Source of the DNA: Pantoea sp. BAV 3049
Lineage (GTDB): Bacteria; Pseudomonadota; Gammaproteobacteria; Enterobacterales; Enterobacteriaceae
Assembly: GCF_009765445.1 (NCBI RefSeq)
Contig: NZ_WHOY01000031.1
Span: 1,118,959 to 1,182,958, forward strand
DNA length: 64,000 nt
Direction of reading: 5' to 3'
Both the position numbers and the translations under genes were made by a program. The notes below the pieces were generated by a model. It was given only the letters and a program-made list of their open reading frames with translations, made no database searches and was not told the DNA's origin. Positions 9,675 through 23,535 of this stretch are shown one piece after another (within the stretch, counting starts at the first letter, position 1; the number at the start of each line of letters is the position of its first letter).

Positions 9675-11372
9675 ATGCGGCTTAATGAGCCAGACCGGAC
9701 TGAGCTTGCGCCACTGATGGATGCTTTGCTGGATCGGTGGATGCATCTGGACCGCCTCTCGGGGAGTGAAGAGGCAGAACGCTCAGTGGATCTGCTGATG
9801 CAACAGCTTAGCGCCGTGGGCCTCTCTCCCGTGCGTGAAACCTGCCAGCTGTATCTCAGCGATCCGCTGACGGCCTCGCTGACTTTGCCGGATTTTCCAC
9901 AATGGCAGGGGGAGGCGAAAACCCGTTCTTTTTCAGCAAACTGCCCGGATGGGGTGACAGGAACGCTGGTTTATGACCGGCGTTCCCTTCAGCAGGTCGC
10001 TGACCTGGAGCGGGCAGGCTGGGAAGCTTCAGTGCGTGGTAAGATTGTGATTGCCGATCAGGCTTTTGAAGATTATGTTCAGCGCCTGGTCCGGGCCGGG
10101 GCGGTTGGCTTGATCCATATCTGGGGATCGGCTGAAGAAGCGCTGCATGAAGAGACGGTGGGGCCGGTCTGGGGAACGCCGGTTCCTGATGATATGCAGC
10201 TCTATCCTGCCCTTCCCGTTATTTCAGTTAACCATCAACTTGGCCGTCAGTTACTGGAGATTGTGCGCCGCAATCAGGGGCCTGTTGCTGCCAGGCTGAC
10301 CACAACGCTGAATGAGCATGTTGCTCACTGTAGCCTGCCCGTTGTGGATATTCCTGGTGAGATCGACGAATTTGTCCTGCTCTCCAGCCACTATGATTCC
10401 TGGCATCAGGGCCTGACGGATAATGCCACCGGCAATGCACTCTGCCTGGCCGTAGCGGCATACTTCCATCAGCAGCAGCCTCTGCTAAAGCGCGGATTAC
10501 GCATTGCCTGGTGGCCCGGACATTCCAATGCCCGTTATGGCGGATCGACCTGGTACGCCGACCATTATCGCCGTGAACTTCAACAGCGCTGCGTGGCGCA
10601 TCTCAATGTGGATTCACCCGGCTGCAAAGACGCAACTGAAGTGGTGGTCAATGCCAGCGGCGCGGAGAAGACCGGTTACCTGAATCAGATAATCAATGAG
10701 GCGACAGGCAAGCCAGCGCGTCGCATCACCCCGCTGGGAAAAGGTGGCGATCAGTCTTTCTGGGGCTGTGGTATTCCACTGCATTTTGCCTTCCGCGAGG
10801 AGCCGGAAACCCGCATCAGCCAGTCACCAGGCAGCGGTGGGGGTTGGTGGTGGCATACTGAGGAAGATACCCGTGACAAAGTTGACGATGCCATTCTCTG
10901 GCGCGACTGCCGAATCCACATTGGCTGGCTGACACAATTACTCTGTGACGAAGCATTACCCTTGGATCCTGCCGGCTATCTGACGTTGTTGGTTCAGGAG
11001 CTGGATCAGTTACAACACTCTCTTGACCCGCAGTTTGATCTTGCGCCGATCGGAAGCGAACTGCTGCAGCTAATGAAACAACTTGCTGATATTGAGGGAT
11101 TTCAGGAAGATCAAAGTAAGAGGCAAGCTGTTTGCCAGGCCGTGGCCTTGTGGCACCGCGTCCGTTACAGCTCAACTGATGATTACCATTATGATCGGAG
11201 CTACCATGGCGGAGCTTTCCCTGGTCTGCAGCTTTTACGCGAGCAGCGGCAGCAAACCACAACGCCGCTCACTTTTCTCACCATGATGACACAGTTTATT
11301 CGCCAGCGAGATCGGGCAGTGAGTTTGCTGCGGCAAAGTGGCAAGCTGCTGGAAAAGATTTCCGGATCGTAA
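9675..11372 (+). CDS. M28-family metallopeptidase with PA-like domain
   Basis: 565 aa with no signal peptide. Residues about 90-200 look like a protease-associated domain inserted before the M28 catalytic domain. Zinc-site landmarks: H239 (SSHYDSW), D249 (TDNATGN), D313 (NVDSPG) and H394 (WWHTEED). Where typical M28 enzymes have a catalytic Glu and a zinc-ligand Glu in tandem, this protein has PGHSNARYGG with H283. ATG follows GGGAG. It is the third gene of the amidohydrolase cluster (87-bp gap) and probably acts as an aminopeptidase or amidase on small substrates; specificity is unknown. Confidence 0.75.
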   Translation: MRLNEPDRTELAPLMDALLDRWMHLDRLSGSEEAERSVDLLMQQLSAVGLSPVRETCQLYLSDPLTASLTLPDFPQWQGEAKTRSFSANCPDGVTGTLVYDRRSLQQVADLERAGWEASVRGKIVIADQAFEDYVQRLVRAGAVGLIHIWGSAEEALHEETVGPVWGTPVPDDMQLYPALPVISVNHQLGRQLLEIVRRNQGPVAARLTTTLNEHVAHCSLPVVDIPGEIDEFVLLSSHYDSWHQGLTDNATGNALCLAVAAYFHQQQPLLKRGLRIAWWPGHSNARYGGSTWYADHYRRELQQRCVAHLNVDSPGCKDATEVVVNASGAEKTGYLNQIINEATGKPARRITPLGKGGDQSFWGCGIPLHFAFREEPETRISQSPGSGGGWWWHTEEDTRDKVDDAILWRDCRIHIGWLTQLLCDEALPLDPAGYLTLLVQELDQLQHSLDPQFDLAPIGSELLQLMKQLADIEGFQEDQSKRQAVCQAVALWHRVRYSSTDDYHYDRSYHGGAFPGLQLLREQRQQTTTPLTFLTMMTQFIRQRDRAVSLLRQSGKLLEKISGS

Positions 11373-11375
11373 ACG

Positions 11376-11404
11376 CAAAAAACCCCGGCCGTCAGGCCGG
11401 GGTT
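11376..11404 (-). terminator. rRNA operon terminator T2
   Basis: Stem AACCCCGGCC (11381-11390) and GGCCGGGGTT (11395-11404), loop of 4; on the minus strand followed by TTTTTTGCG. On the plus strand the same hairpin may stop the M28 transcript, but its T-tract is poor. Confidence 0.85.
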
Positions 11405-11414
11405 CCTGTCTGAA

Positions 11415-11445
11415 AGCAAAAAGGCCACCCGTAAGGGTGGCCTTT
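11415..11445 (-). terminator. rRNA operon terminator T1
   Basis: Stem AAAGGCCACCC (11420-11430) and GGGTGGCCTTT (11435-11445) with a 4-nt loop, followed on the minus strand by more T. Sequence very like E. coli rrnB T1. It lies 13 bp after 5S. Confidence 0.9.
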
Positions 11446-11457
11446 CTGTTTTATTTG

Positions 11458-11577
11458 ATGCCTGGCAGTTCCCTACTCTCGCATGGGGAGACCCCACACT
11501 ACCATCGGCGCTACGGCGTTTCACTTCTGAGTTCGGCATGGGGTCAGGTGGGACCACCGCGCTACAGCCGCCAGGCA
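11458..11577 (-). rRNA. rrf: 5S ribosomal RNA
   Basis: 120 nt, starting TGCCTGGC and ending GCCAGGCAT on the minus strand; agrees with E. coli 5S along most of its length. Last gene of the operon. Confidence 0.97.
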
Positions 11578-11800
11578 AATCTTGGTGCCGTCCTGTGTCT
11601 TTCGTGCAGATACTGCGTTACCTGCGCTGGTAAGCTCAGTCACATACCCTCGTATGCTCCTTCCCTCACTGCACTTGCCGCCTTCTCTCTGCGCAAAATC
11701 CTTCGGACATCAGTCCGCAGAACAGCTAAATTCTTATCCGGTTCAGGCTGAAAATCTCTTTTGCGTCTCTCAGACGCCACCAGAACGCTTCTGGCGTTGT
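11578..11800 (-). other. 23S-5S spacer, longer than in E. coli
   Basis: 223 nt separate 23S and 5S; the E. coli spacer is about 90 nt. The part next to 23S has a hairpin (CCAGAA-cgc-TTCTGG, around 11780-11795) likely to belong to the 23S processing stem. The middle (about 11600-11700) is extra sequence with a small TTACC/GGTAA hairpin. No tRNA is seen in it. Confidence 0.6.
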
Positions 11801-14707
<2,907 letters not shown>

Positions 14708-14840
14708 TCACAACCCACAAGCGTCCCGCAGGACACGTTGTCAGCTGTAAGCATTTGAGAGACTCGAACATATCGTTGACTTCATTCTTATTACGGAGAA
14801 TGAAAACGACATGTCGTTTCAATTTTCAGCTTGTTCCGGA

Positions 14841-14852
14841 TTGTTAAAGAGC
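14841..14852 (-). promoter_or_regulatory. Spacer boxA antitermination site
   Basis: GCTCTTTAACAA on the minus strand, in the tRNA-Glu to 23S spacer; same core as the leader boxA at 16792-16803. BoxA RNA recruits NusB/NusE for rRNA antitermination. Confidence 0.8.
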
Positions 14853-14934
14853 AAATATCTCAAACGTGACTCACCTTCCGGTAAACCAGTTTTGAGATAC
14901 TGTTGGAGACATCTTTCACCTGTCACCAGGCAGG

Positions 14935-15009
14935 TGGCGTCCCCTAGGGGATTCGAACCCCTGTTGCCGCCGTGAAAGGGCGGAGTCCTAACCGCTAGAC
15001 GAAGGGGAC
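14935..15009 (-). tRNA. gltT-like: tRNA-Glu (anticodon TTC)
   Basis: 75 nt including an encoded CCA end: acceptor GTCCCCT pairs with AGGGGAC, T-loop GGTTCGAATCC, and anticodon loop CTTTCAC with TTC at 14976-14974. It sits in the 16S-23S spacer as the only tRNA, as in E. coli rrnB, C, E and G. Confidence 0.96.
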
Positions 15010-15100
15010 ACTGAAAGTGTCACGACTTCGCAGCCGTCCTGCTCGTTACTTTTCTATCAGACAATCTGTTGTGGACACTGCGGAGGAAGGTATCTTCAGG

Positions 15101-16640
<1,540 letters not shown>

Positions 16641-16791
16641 AAGTTTGATTTGCTGAAACACGTTCAGCGATGCTCATCTGTAAAACGTCATAATGAATTT
16701 CATTATGTGTTCACTCGTGAGACTTGATATTTTTTACGTCCGGAGACGCTGATATCAATCCTGCGAGTGCCCACACAGATTGTCTGATAAA

Positions 16792-16803
16792 TTGTTAAAG
16801 AGC
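16792..16803 (-). promoter_or_regulatory. Leader boxA antitermination site
   Basis: GCTCTTTAACAA on the minus strand, followed by the conserved leader ATTTATCAGACAATCTGTGT. Same position relative to P2 and 16S as in E. coli rrn leaders. Confidence 0.85.
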
Positions 16804-16841
16804 GGTGCGACGCAGCGTGGCTGCCTGTCGCGAGGTGGCGT

Positions 16842-16869
16842 ATATTACGCTTTCCTCTTTCAGAGTCAA
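16842..16869 (-). promoter_or_regulatory. rRNA promoter P2
   Basis: -35 TTGACT (16869-16864) and -10 TAATAT (16847-16842), 16-bp spacer, then ACGCCACC. Closely parallels E. coli rrn P2. Confidence 0.8.
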
Positions 16870-16944
16870 CCCCATTTTTTCAGGAATTTCCTCTTCATCT
16901 TTCAGCACGCTGAGCGCTTGCTCGTTGCCGTTCGATGGAGGCGC

Positions 16945-16972
16945 ATTATAGGGATGCGCCGCGGGAAGGCAA
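16945..16972 (-). promoter_or_regulatory. rRNA promoter P1
   Basis: -35 TTGCCT (16972-16967) and -10 TATAAT (16950-16945), 16-bp spacer, followed by the GC-rich discriminator GCGCCTCC expected of a stringently controlled promoter. AT-rich DNA lies upstream. Confidence 0.8.
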
Positions 16973-17027
16973 GCATAAAAACGAAGTTTTTTCTCGTTCG
17001 CTGAAACTTCGTTCACAACGCTGCTTT

Positions 17028-17588
17028 TTAGCCCTGTTTTATCCTTGCAGGAAGGTCAGCCAGGCTATCAATCACCCAATCCGCCGCTTTTTCCCCCTCT
17101 TCTGTTACCGGCTTCCCGGTACGAACTAATACCTTTATACCGACTCCGGCCGCTTTACCTGCCAACATGTCATCAATCTTGTCACCGACCATATAAGAAG
17201 CTGCCATATCGATATTCAGCTCTTTCTGCGCGGACAACAGCATCCCCGGCTGCGGCTTACGGCAATCACACTGCTGGCGATACTCTTCTTCTATAGCTTC
17301 CGGATGATGAGGACAGAAGTAGATGCCGTCGAGATCGACATCCCGGTCGGCCAGTGACCAGTCCATCCACTCTGTCAGCTGCATAAAGGTGTCTTCTGAA
17401 AAGATACCGCGCGCGATGCCGGACTGGTTAGTCACCAGCACCAGCGCGTAGCCCATCTTCTTAAGCTCGCGCATCGCATCGATCACGCCATCAATAAAGT
17501 GAAAGTTGTCGATCTCATGAATGTAACCATGGTCAACATTTATCGTGCCGTCACGATCCAGAAAAATTGCGGGGACTTTGTCTGCCAC
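17028..17588 (-). CDS. gmhB: D-glycero-beta-D-manno-heptose-1,7-bisphosphate 7-phosphatase
   Basis: HAD-superfamily phosphatase that removes the 7-phosphate in ADP-heptose synthesis for the LPS inner core. The nucleophile motif FLDRDGTIN is at residues 9-17; a zinc-binding cluster is seen as CPHHPEA with later CDCRKP; MVGDK gives the third HAD motif. 186 aa, near the usual 191. Upstream of an rRNA operon, as in E. coli beside rrnH. Faces away from metN. Confidence 0.96.
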   Translation of the reverse strand: MADKVPAIFLDRDGTINVDHGYIHEIDNFHFIDGVIDAMRELKKMGYALVLVTNQSGIARGIFSEDTFMQLTEWMDWSLADRDVDLDGIYFCPHHPEAIEEEYRQQCDCRKPQPGMLLSAQKELNIDMAASYMVGDKIDDMLAGKAAGVGIKVLVRTGKPVTEEGEKAADWVIDSLADLPARIKQG

Positions 17589-17677
17589 GTAGAAACTCCT
17601 GCTACTAAATTTGCCGTAGAGTATCGCATGATTGCGCTCACCACGAGAATGCCAGTTTGAATGACTTTGATTGATTC

Positions 17678-17701
17678 AGACGTCTGGATGCCTTAACATC
17701 C
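17678..17701 (+). promoter_or_regulatory. MetJ operator of metNIQ
   Basis: A perfect met box AGACGTCT (17678-17685) followed by GGATGCCT and TAACATCC without gaps. It lies 67-90 bp upstream of metN, so methionine uptake should be repressed by MetJ-SAM together with metA. Confidence 0.9.
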
Positions 17702-17767
17702 ACTCGCCTTCCGCCCTGGTCGGAATGCACTAAAATAAACGCCACGGATAATGCATCACCTAATAAA

Positions 17768-18799
17768 ATGATAAAACTCTCTCATATCACCAAAGTGTTC
17801 CAGCAGGGTACACGCACCATTACAGCGCTGTCTGACGTCAGCCTGCATGTGCCTGCGGGACAAATTTACGGCGTGATTGGCGCCTCGGGCGCGGGTAAAA
17901 GTACCCTGATACGCTGCGTTAACCTGCTTGAGCGCCCAACGTCCGGCAGCGTGCTGGTCGATAACCAGGACCTGACTACCCTTTCAGAAAGTCAGCTGAC
18001 GCTGGCCCGCCGCCAGATTGGCATGATCTTCCAGCATTTTAACCTGCTGAATTCCCGGACGGTAGCCGGCAACGTTGCCCTGCCGTTGGAATTGGGCAAG
18101 CTGTCCAGAAGCGAAATCAAAACCCGCGTCAGCGAGCTGCTCGATCTGGTTGGACTGGCCGACAAGCACGATGCCTGGCCCGCAAACCTTTCCGGCGGAC
18201 AGAAACAGCGCGTGGCCATTGCCCGTGCGCTGGCCAGCAACCCGAAAGTGCTGCTGTGCGACGAAGCCACCAGCGCGCTGGATCCGGCCACCACCCGCTC
18301 GATCCTCGAACTACTGAAAGACATTAACCGCCGGCTGGGGATCACCATTTTGCTGATCACTCATGAGATGGATGTGGTTAAGCGCATCTGCGATCAGGTC
18401 GCTGTTATCAGTAATGGCGAGCTGATCGAGAAAGATACGGTAAGCGAAGTGTTCTCGCATCCTAAAACGCCCCTGGCACAGCAGTTTATCCAGTCCACGC
18501 TGCATCTGGATATTCCGGATGATTATGCCGCGCGTATGTCGGCAGAAGCCCGCCCGGACAGCGTACCGTTGCTACGCCTGGAGTTCACTGGTCAGTCAGT
18601 TGACGCGCCGCTGCTTTCCGAGTCAGCCCGTCGCTTTAACGTGAACAATAATATTATCAGCGCCCAGATGGATTATGCAGGCGGCGTGAAGTTCGGCATT
18701 ATGCTGGCCGAAATGCACGGGACGGAAGCGGACGCACAGGCAGCCATAGATTTTCTGAAAGAACACCACGTGAAGGTAGAGGTATTAGGTTATGTCTGA
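17768..18799 (+). CDS. metN: Methionine ABC transporter ATPase
   Basis: ATP-binding subunit of the D/L-methionine importer MetNIQ. Walker [10 protein letters not shown] at about 38-46, signature [15 protein letters not shown], Walker [13 protein letters not shown], and a C-terminal ACT-like NIL domain (about 265-343) that senses cytoplasmic methionine in E. coli. 343 aa, the same as E. coli. Its stop overlaps metI by 8 bp. Confidence 0.97.
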   Translation: MIKLSHITKVFQQGTRTITALSDVSLHVPAGQIYGVIGASGAGKSTLIRCVNLLERPTSGSVLVDNQDLTTLSESQLTLARRQIGMIFQHFNLLNSRTVAGNVALPLELGKLSRSEIKTRVSELLDLVGLADKHDAWPANLSGGQKQRVAIARALASNPKVLLCDEATSALDPATTRSILELLKDINRRLGITILLITHEMDVVKRICDQVAVISNGELIEKDTVSEVFSHPKTPLAQQFIQSTLHLDIPDDYAARMSAEARPDSVPLLRLEFTGQSVDAPLLSESARRFNVNNNIISAQMDYAGGVKFGIMLAEMHGTEADAQAAIDFLKEHHVKVEVLGYV

Positions 18800-19445
18800 G
18801 GCAATGATTCTTCTTCTCTGCCGCGGCGTCTGGGAGACGCTGGTAATGACCTTCGTTTCTGGCTTCTTCGGTTTCGTGCTGGGTCTGCCTTTGGGCGTCT
18901 TGCTTTACGTCACCCGTCCGGGACAAATTATTGAAAACCGCGCGCTCTACCGTTCACTGTCCGCGCTGGTTAACATTTTTCGTGCCATTCCGTTTATCAT
19001 TTTACTGGTGTGGATGATCCCGTTCACCCGCATGATCGTCGGCACCTCAATTGGTCTGCAAGCTGCCATCGTGCCTTTAACTATCGGTGCAGCGCCCTTT
19101 ATTGCCCGTATGGTTGAAAACACGCTGCTGGAACTGCCTGCCGGCCTGATTGAAGCCTCCCGTGCCATGGGCGCAACGCCAATGCAGATCGTGAAAAAGG
19201 TTCTGCTACCGGAAGCGCTGCCAGGCCTGGTCAATGCCGCGACCATCACGCTGATCACCCTGGTGGGTTATTCCGCAATGGGTGGCGCCGTGGGTGCCGG
19301 TGGCCTGGGTCAGATCGGTATCCAGTATGGTTATATTGGCTATAACGCGACAGTGATGAATACGGTTCTGGTCTTATTAGTGGTTTTGGTCTATTTAATT
19401 CAGTTCTGTGGCGACCGCATCGTTCGTGCAGTCACCCACAAGTAA
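18792..19445 (+). CDS. metI: Methionine ABC transporter permease
   Basis: 217-aa inner-membrane permease with five hydrophobic segments and the ABC-permease loop [25 protein letters not shown] (cited in part: [10 protein letters not shown]), which docks to MetN. Overlaps the end of metN and lies 33 bp before metQ. Confidence 0.97.
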   Translation: MSEAMILLLCRGVWETLVMTFVSGFFGFVLGLPLGVLLYVTRPGQIIENRALYRSLSALVNIFRAIPFIILLVWMIPFTRMIVGTSIGLQAAIVPLTIGAAPFIARMVENTLLELPAGLIEASRAMGATPMQIVKKVLLPEALPGLVNAATITLITLVGYSAMGGAVGAGGLGQIGIQYGYIGYNATVMNTVLVLLVVLVYLIQFCGDRIVRAVTHK

Positions 19446-19478
19446 ACAACAGTACGTTCTGATTATTAAGGAAGGGAT

Positions 19479-20294
19479 ATGTCTTTTAATTTTAAAACTC
19501 TTGCCGCTGTGGGTGCGCTGATTGGTACGTTAGCGCTGGTTGGTTGCGATCAGAAAGAGAAAGATCCAAACCACATTAAAGTCGGTGTGATTGTCGGTGC
19601 TGAACAGCAGGTTGCTGAAGTCGCCAGGAAAGTCGCGAAAGATAAATACGGCCTGGACGTTGAGCTGGTGACCTTCAACGATTACGTGCTGCCGAACGAA
19701 GCGCTGAGCAAAGGCGACATCGACGTCAACGCTTTCCAGCACAAGCCATATCTGGATCAGCAGATCAAGGACCGTGGCTATAAGCTGGTGCCGGTCGGCA
19801 ATACCTTTGTATACCCAATCGCGGGCTACTCCAAGAAAATAAAATCTCTGGATGAGCTGCAGAACGGCGCACAGGTTGCCATCCCTAATGACCCGACCAA
19901 CCTCGGCCGTTCCCTGCTGCTGCTGCAGAAAGTGGGCCTGATCAAGCTGAAAGACGGTGTTGGCCTGATGCCAACCTCTCTGGACGTGATTGAGAACCCA
20001 AAAAATATCAAGCTGGTCGAACTGGAAGCGCCGCAGCTGCCACGTTCACTGGATGACCAGCAGATCGCTCTGGCAGTTATCAATACGACCTACGCCAGCC
20101 AGATCAACCTGACTCCGGCGAAAGACGGTATCTTTGTTGAAGACAAAGAGTCCCCTTACGTGAACATCATTGTTTCCCGTGAAGATAACAAAGATGCTGA
20201 AAACGTTAAAAAATTCGTGCAGGCCTATCAATCTGACGAAGTGAGCGAAGCCGCTGATAAAATCTTTAACGGTGGCGCAGTAAAAGGCTGGTAA
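19479..20294 (+). CDS. metQ: Methionine-binding lipoprotein
   Basis: Substrate-binding protein of MetNIQ. Lipoprotein signal with lipobox LVGC (C23); mature part starts DQKEKDPNHIKVGV. 271 aa as in E. coli. RBS AAGGAAGGG precedes the ATG. A 30-bp perfect palindrome 46 bp past the stop probably terminates the operon. Confidence 0.97.
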   Translation: MSFNFKTLAAVGALIGTLALVGCDQKEKDPNHIKVGVIVGAEQQVAEVARKVAKDKYGLDVELVTFNDYVLPNEALSKGDIDVNAFQHKPYLDQQIKDRGYKLVPVGNTFVYPIAGYSKKIKSLDELQNGAQVAIPNDPTNLGRSLLLLQKVGLIKLKDGVGLMPTSLDVIENPKNIKLVELEAPQLPRSLDDQQIALAVINTTYASQINLTPAKDGIFVEDKESPYVNIIVSREDNKDAENVKKFVQAYQSDEVSEAADKIFNGGAVKGW

Positions 20295-20340
20295 CTGGCT
20301 TCAGTTCCGGCACATATCGCCGGTATGCCTGTTATCACCT

Positions 20341-20370
20341 GAACAAAGCGGGCTGCAGCCCGCTTTGTTC
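20341..20370. terminator. Perfect 30-bp palindrome after metQ
   Basis: GAACAAAGCGGGCTGC and its exact complement read the same on both strands. It forms a GC-rich stem ending CTTTGTTC, so it looks like a bidirectional terminator, although the U tract is short. Confidence 0.65.
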
Positions 20371-20449
20371 CATTCTGAGCGCTTGTTATTTCCTCCGGGG
20401 CTTGTTTCAATAACGCCACTTTTACCGAACCGAACATAAGGATCCCCCC

Positions 20450-20854
20450 ATGCGAGTTTTACCGCTCTGTTTGTTAGCCCTTTCGCTGACAGGGTGTACG
20501 TTGCTGCATAAACCTTATAAGCCAGTTGAGCCTTTCAGGCAGCCTACGCAAACCGAGCAGGAACAGGCTAAACCCGCTCCCCGTCCTTCGCCGGTTAAAA
20601 TCTACACCAACGCCAGCGACCTGGTGAGCAAACCGTTCCGCGACCTGGGTGAAGTCTATGGTGAAGACTGCCAGAGCAGCCGGCAGAGCTCGCCGCCGAA
20701 CATCAACACGGCACGAAAACGGATGCAGATCCATGCTTCCGGCATGAAGGCCAACGCCGTACTCCTTCACAAGTGTGAAATCCTCACTAACTCGCAGGGC
20801 TGCTATCGCCAGGCCGTCTGTCAGGGTTCGGCGCTGAAAGTGACCAATCAATGA
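20450..20854 (+). CDS. rcsF: Rcs stress-sensing outer-membrane lipoprotein
   Basis: RcsF detects envelope and LPS damage and signals through IgaA to the Rcs phosphorelay. Lipobox LTGC puts the lipidated Cys at residue 16, followed by a proline-rich linker and a C-terminal domain with four cysteines (in EDCQSS, HKCEI, GCYRQ, AVCQG) that form two disulphides in E. coli. 134 aa, equal to E. coli. Stop overlaps trmO (ATGA). Confidence 0.96.
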   Translation: MRVLPLCLLALSLTGCTLLHKPYKPVEPFRQPTQTEQEQAKPAPRPSPVKIYTNASDLVSKPFRDLGEVYGEDCQSSRQSSPPNINTARKRMQIHASGMKANAVLLHKCEILTNSQGCYRQAVCQGSALKVTNQ

Positions 20855-21558
20855 GTTCCTTTTCCTTCCAGCAAATCGGCACTATCCGTTCTCCCTGGAA
20901 GGAGAAGTTTGCCGTTCCCCGCCAACCCGGTTTGATTCAGGACGGCGGTGGAGAATTGCACCTGCTCGCCCCTTACAATCAGCCGGAAGCCGTTCGCGGC
21001 CTGGAAGCGTTCAGCCATCTGTGGCTGCTGTTTGTCTTTCATCAGACAATGGAAGGAGGATGGCGCCCCACTGTCCGACCACCGAGACTGGGAGGCAATG
21101 CCCGGATGGGCGTGTTCGCAACCCGTTCCACCTTCCGTCCGAATCCTGTTGGCATGTCGCTGGTTGAACTGATCGGCATCCGCACGGAACAAGGTGGCGT
21201 GATCCTGGAACTGGGCAGCCTGGACCTGGTTGATGGCACACCTGTAGTGGATATCAAACCCTATCTGCCTTTTGCGGAGTCTCTCCCACACGCGCAGGCT
21301 GGCTTTGCTCAGGAGGCTCCGGCTGCTGATATGCCGGTGACCTTCTCCGCTCATGCGCAGCAGCAGATTGCCCGCCAGCAACCGAAATACCCGCATCTTG
21401 AACGCTTTATCTGCCAGGTCCTCGCTCAGGATCCCCGCCCGGCCTACCGTAAAGGAGAAGAACCCGGGCGCGAATATGCTGCCTGGCTACTGGATTTCAA
21501 TGTCCGCTGGTGCGTGAACGCCACGGGGACGCTGGTGACCGCCGTCGACAGTCGTTAA
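20851..21558 (+). CDS. trmO: tRNA N6-methylthreonylcarbamoyladenosine (m6t6A37) methyltransferase
   Basis: TrmO uses SAM to methylate t6A37 in threonine tRNAs. The 235-aa protein has the TsaA/YaeB beta-barrel fold: FQQIGTIRSPWKEKF at the start, then the conserved block GVFATRSTFRPNPVGMS about residues 90-106 and a small C-terminal domain. Start codon overlaps the rcsF stop. Confidence 0.95.
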   Translation: MSSFSFQQIGTIRSPWKEKFAVPRQPGLIQDGGGELHLLAPYNQPEAVRGLEAFSHLWLLFVFHQTMEGGWRPTVRPPRLGGNARMGVFATRSTFRPNPVGMSLVELIGIRTEQGGVILELGSLDLVDGTPVVDIKPYLPFAESLPHAQAGFAQEAPAADMPVTFSAHAQQQIARQQPKYPHLERFICQVLAQDPRPAYRKGEEPGREYAAWLLDFNVRWCVNATGTLVTAVDSR

Positions 21559-21668
21559 TTTATGCCCCGGCATCTTTTGAGTCTCCGGACACGCTGGTAC
21601 ACTAGCCGCCAGCAATTTTTTTGCCTGGCTTAATTCGTAAGCTCTTTGCTTAACTGGAATCGTAACTC

Positions 21669-23387
21669 ATGCGTACTACTCAATATCTGCTCTCCACCCA
21701 GAAGGAGACTCCTGCCGACGCTGAAGTGATCAGCCACCAGCTGATGCTGCGCGCCGGGATGATCCGCAAACTGGCCTCCGGCCTGTACACCTGGCTGCCA
21801 ACCGGCCTGCGCGTACTGAAAAAAGTTGAAAACATCGTGCGTGAGGAGATGAACAACGCCGGTGCTATCGAGATTTCCATGCCGGTGGTACAACCCGCCG
21901 ATCTGTGGCAGGAAAGTGGACGCTGGGAGCAGTACGGCCCCGAGCTGCTGCGCTTTGTCGATCGCGGCGAACGCCCGTTTGTTCTGGGTCCGACGCATGA
22001 GGAAGTGGTCACTGATCTGATCCGCAACGAGCTGAGCTCCTACAAGCAGCTGCCGCTGAACGTGTTCCAGATCCAGACCAAATTCCGTGATGAAGTTCGT
22101 CCGCGCTTTGGCGTGATGCGTTCACGTGAGTTCATCATGAAGGATGCTTACTCGTTCCACACCTCGCAGGAATCCCTGCAGGCGACCTACGACGATATGT
22201 ACCGCGCCTACAGCCAGAGCTTCAGCCGTATGGGTCTGGACTTCCGCGCGGTGCAGGCGGATACCGGTTCAATCGGCGGCAGCGCTTCTCATGAATTCCA
22301 GGTACTGGCGAAAAGCGGCGAAGACGATATCGTCTTCTCTACCGGTTCCGACTATGCCGCCAACATTGAGCTGGCTGAAGCGGTAGCCCCGGCGGCAAGC
22401 CGTGCGGATGCCGCTCAGGCGATGACCGAAATCGACACGCCGGACGCCAAAACCATCGCTGCTCTGGTTGAGCAGTTCAACCTGCCGATTGAGAAAACCG
22501 TCAAGACGCTGATGGTCAAAGCCACCAAAGAGAGCGGCCATGGTCTGGTTGCCCTGCTGGTGCGCGGCGATCACGAGCTGAATGAAGTGAAAGCGGAGAA
22601 GATTGATATCGTTGCCGTGCCACTGACTTTCGCGTCTGAAGAAGAGATCCGTGCTGCTGTGGGTGCCGGCCCGGGTTCACTTGGCCCGGTAGGATTGGCC
22701 CTGCCAGTCGTGATTGACCGCACCGTGGCCGCAATGAGCGACTTCGCGACCGGTGCCAATAAAGATGGCAAGCACTTCACCGGCGTGAACTGGCAGCGAG
22801 ATCTGCCGCTGCCGCGCGTGGCAGATATCCGCAACGTGGTGGAAGGCGATGCCAGCCCGGACGGTAAAGGTACGCTGCTGATCAAGCGCGGAATCGAAGT
22901 GGGCCATATCTTCCAGCTCGGCACCAAGTACTCTGAAGCGATGAAAGCCTCAGTGCAGGGCGAAGACGGCCGTAACCAGATTCTGACCATGGGCTGTTAC
23001 GGTATCGGTATTACCCGTATCGTTGCCGCAGCAATTGAGCAGAACCATGACGATCGTGGCATTATCTGGCCTGCCGCGCTGGCTCCGTTCCAGGTGGCTA
23101 TCCTGCCGATGAACATGCACAAATCCTTCCGCGTGAAGGAGCTGGCAGAACAGCTTTACGGCCAGCTGCGTGCGAAAGGTATTGATGTCATTCTGGATGA
23201 CCGTAAAGAGCGTCCGGGCGTGATGTTTGCCGATATGGAACTGATTGGCGTGCCGCACACTATCGTGATTGGCGACCGTAACCTGGACAGCGAAGAGATT
23301 GAGTACAAATCCCGTCGCGAAGGTGAAAAGCGCATGATCAAAACCAGCGAGCTCCTGGATTTCCTGGTAAGCGTTGTAAACGCATAA
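21669..23387 (+). CDS. proS: Prolyl-tRNA synthetase
   Basis: Class II aminoacyl-tRNA synthetase of bacterial type, 572 aa as in E. coli. Motif 1 around residues 60-80, motif 2 near [18 protein letters not shown], motif 3 GCYGIGITR. The editing domain (INS/YbaK-like) sits between motifs 2 and 3, about 230-390, and the anticodon-binding domain is C-terminal. Own promoter region upstream; strong hairpin after the stop. Confidence 0.98.
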   Translation: MRTTQYLLSTQKETPADAEVISHQLMLRAGMIRKLASGLYTWLPTGLRVLKKVENIVREEMNNAGAIEISMPVVQPADLWQESGRWEQYGPELLRFVDRGERPFVLGPTHEEVVTDLIRNELSSYKQLPLNVFQIQTKFRDEVRPRFGVMRSREFIMKDAYSFHTSQESLQATYDDMYRAYSQSFSRMGLDFRAVQADTGSIGGSASHEFQVLAKSGEDDIVFSTGSDYAANIELAEAVAPAASRADAAQAMTEIDTPDAKTIAALVEQFNLPIEKTVKTLMVKATKESGHGLVALLVRGDHELNEVKAEKIDIVAVPLTFASEEEIRAAVGAGPGSLGPVGLALPVVIDRTVAAMSDFATGANKDGKHFTGVNWQRDLPLPRVADIRNVVEGDASPDGKGTLLIKRGIEVGHIFQLGTKYSEAMKASVQGEDGRNQILTMGCYGIGITRIVAAAIEQNHDDRGIIWPAALAPFQVAILPMNMHKSFRVKELAEQLYGQLRAKGIDVILDDRKERPGVMFADMELIGVPHTIVIGDRNLDSEEIEYKSRREGEKRMIKTSELLDFLVSVVNA

Positions 23388-23393
23388 AAACAA

Positions 23394-23434
23394 CGGCGGC
23401 GGACTGAATCACTCAGCCCACCGCCGCTTTATTA
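23394..23434 (+). terminator. Terminator of proS
   Basis: CGGCGG (23397-23402) pairs with CCGCCG (23421-23426), with a second CTGA/TCAG stem inside; followed by CTTTATTA. Confidence 0.75.
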
Positions 23435-23535
23435 CCTGCTGACTTTCAGCACAACGCTTTAAGCTTCATCCCGCTGTGCCCCTCAGCATCACACTTTCCA
23501 GGTTTACGCTTTACCAGACTGTTCCGGCATCGGAC

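Larger units (their letters stand above)
16641..17027 (-). other. rRNA operon leader and promoter region
   Basis: 387 bp between 16S and gmhB. From the 16S side it holds the leader processing region, boxA (16792-16803), promoter P2 (16842-16869), promoter P1 (16945-16972) and an AT-rich stretch upstream of P1 that could act as an UP element (16973-17015). No protein gene is seen. Confidence 0.8.
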
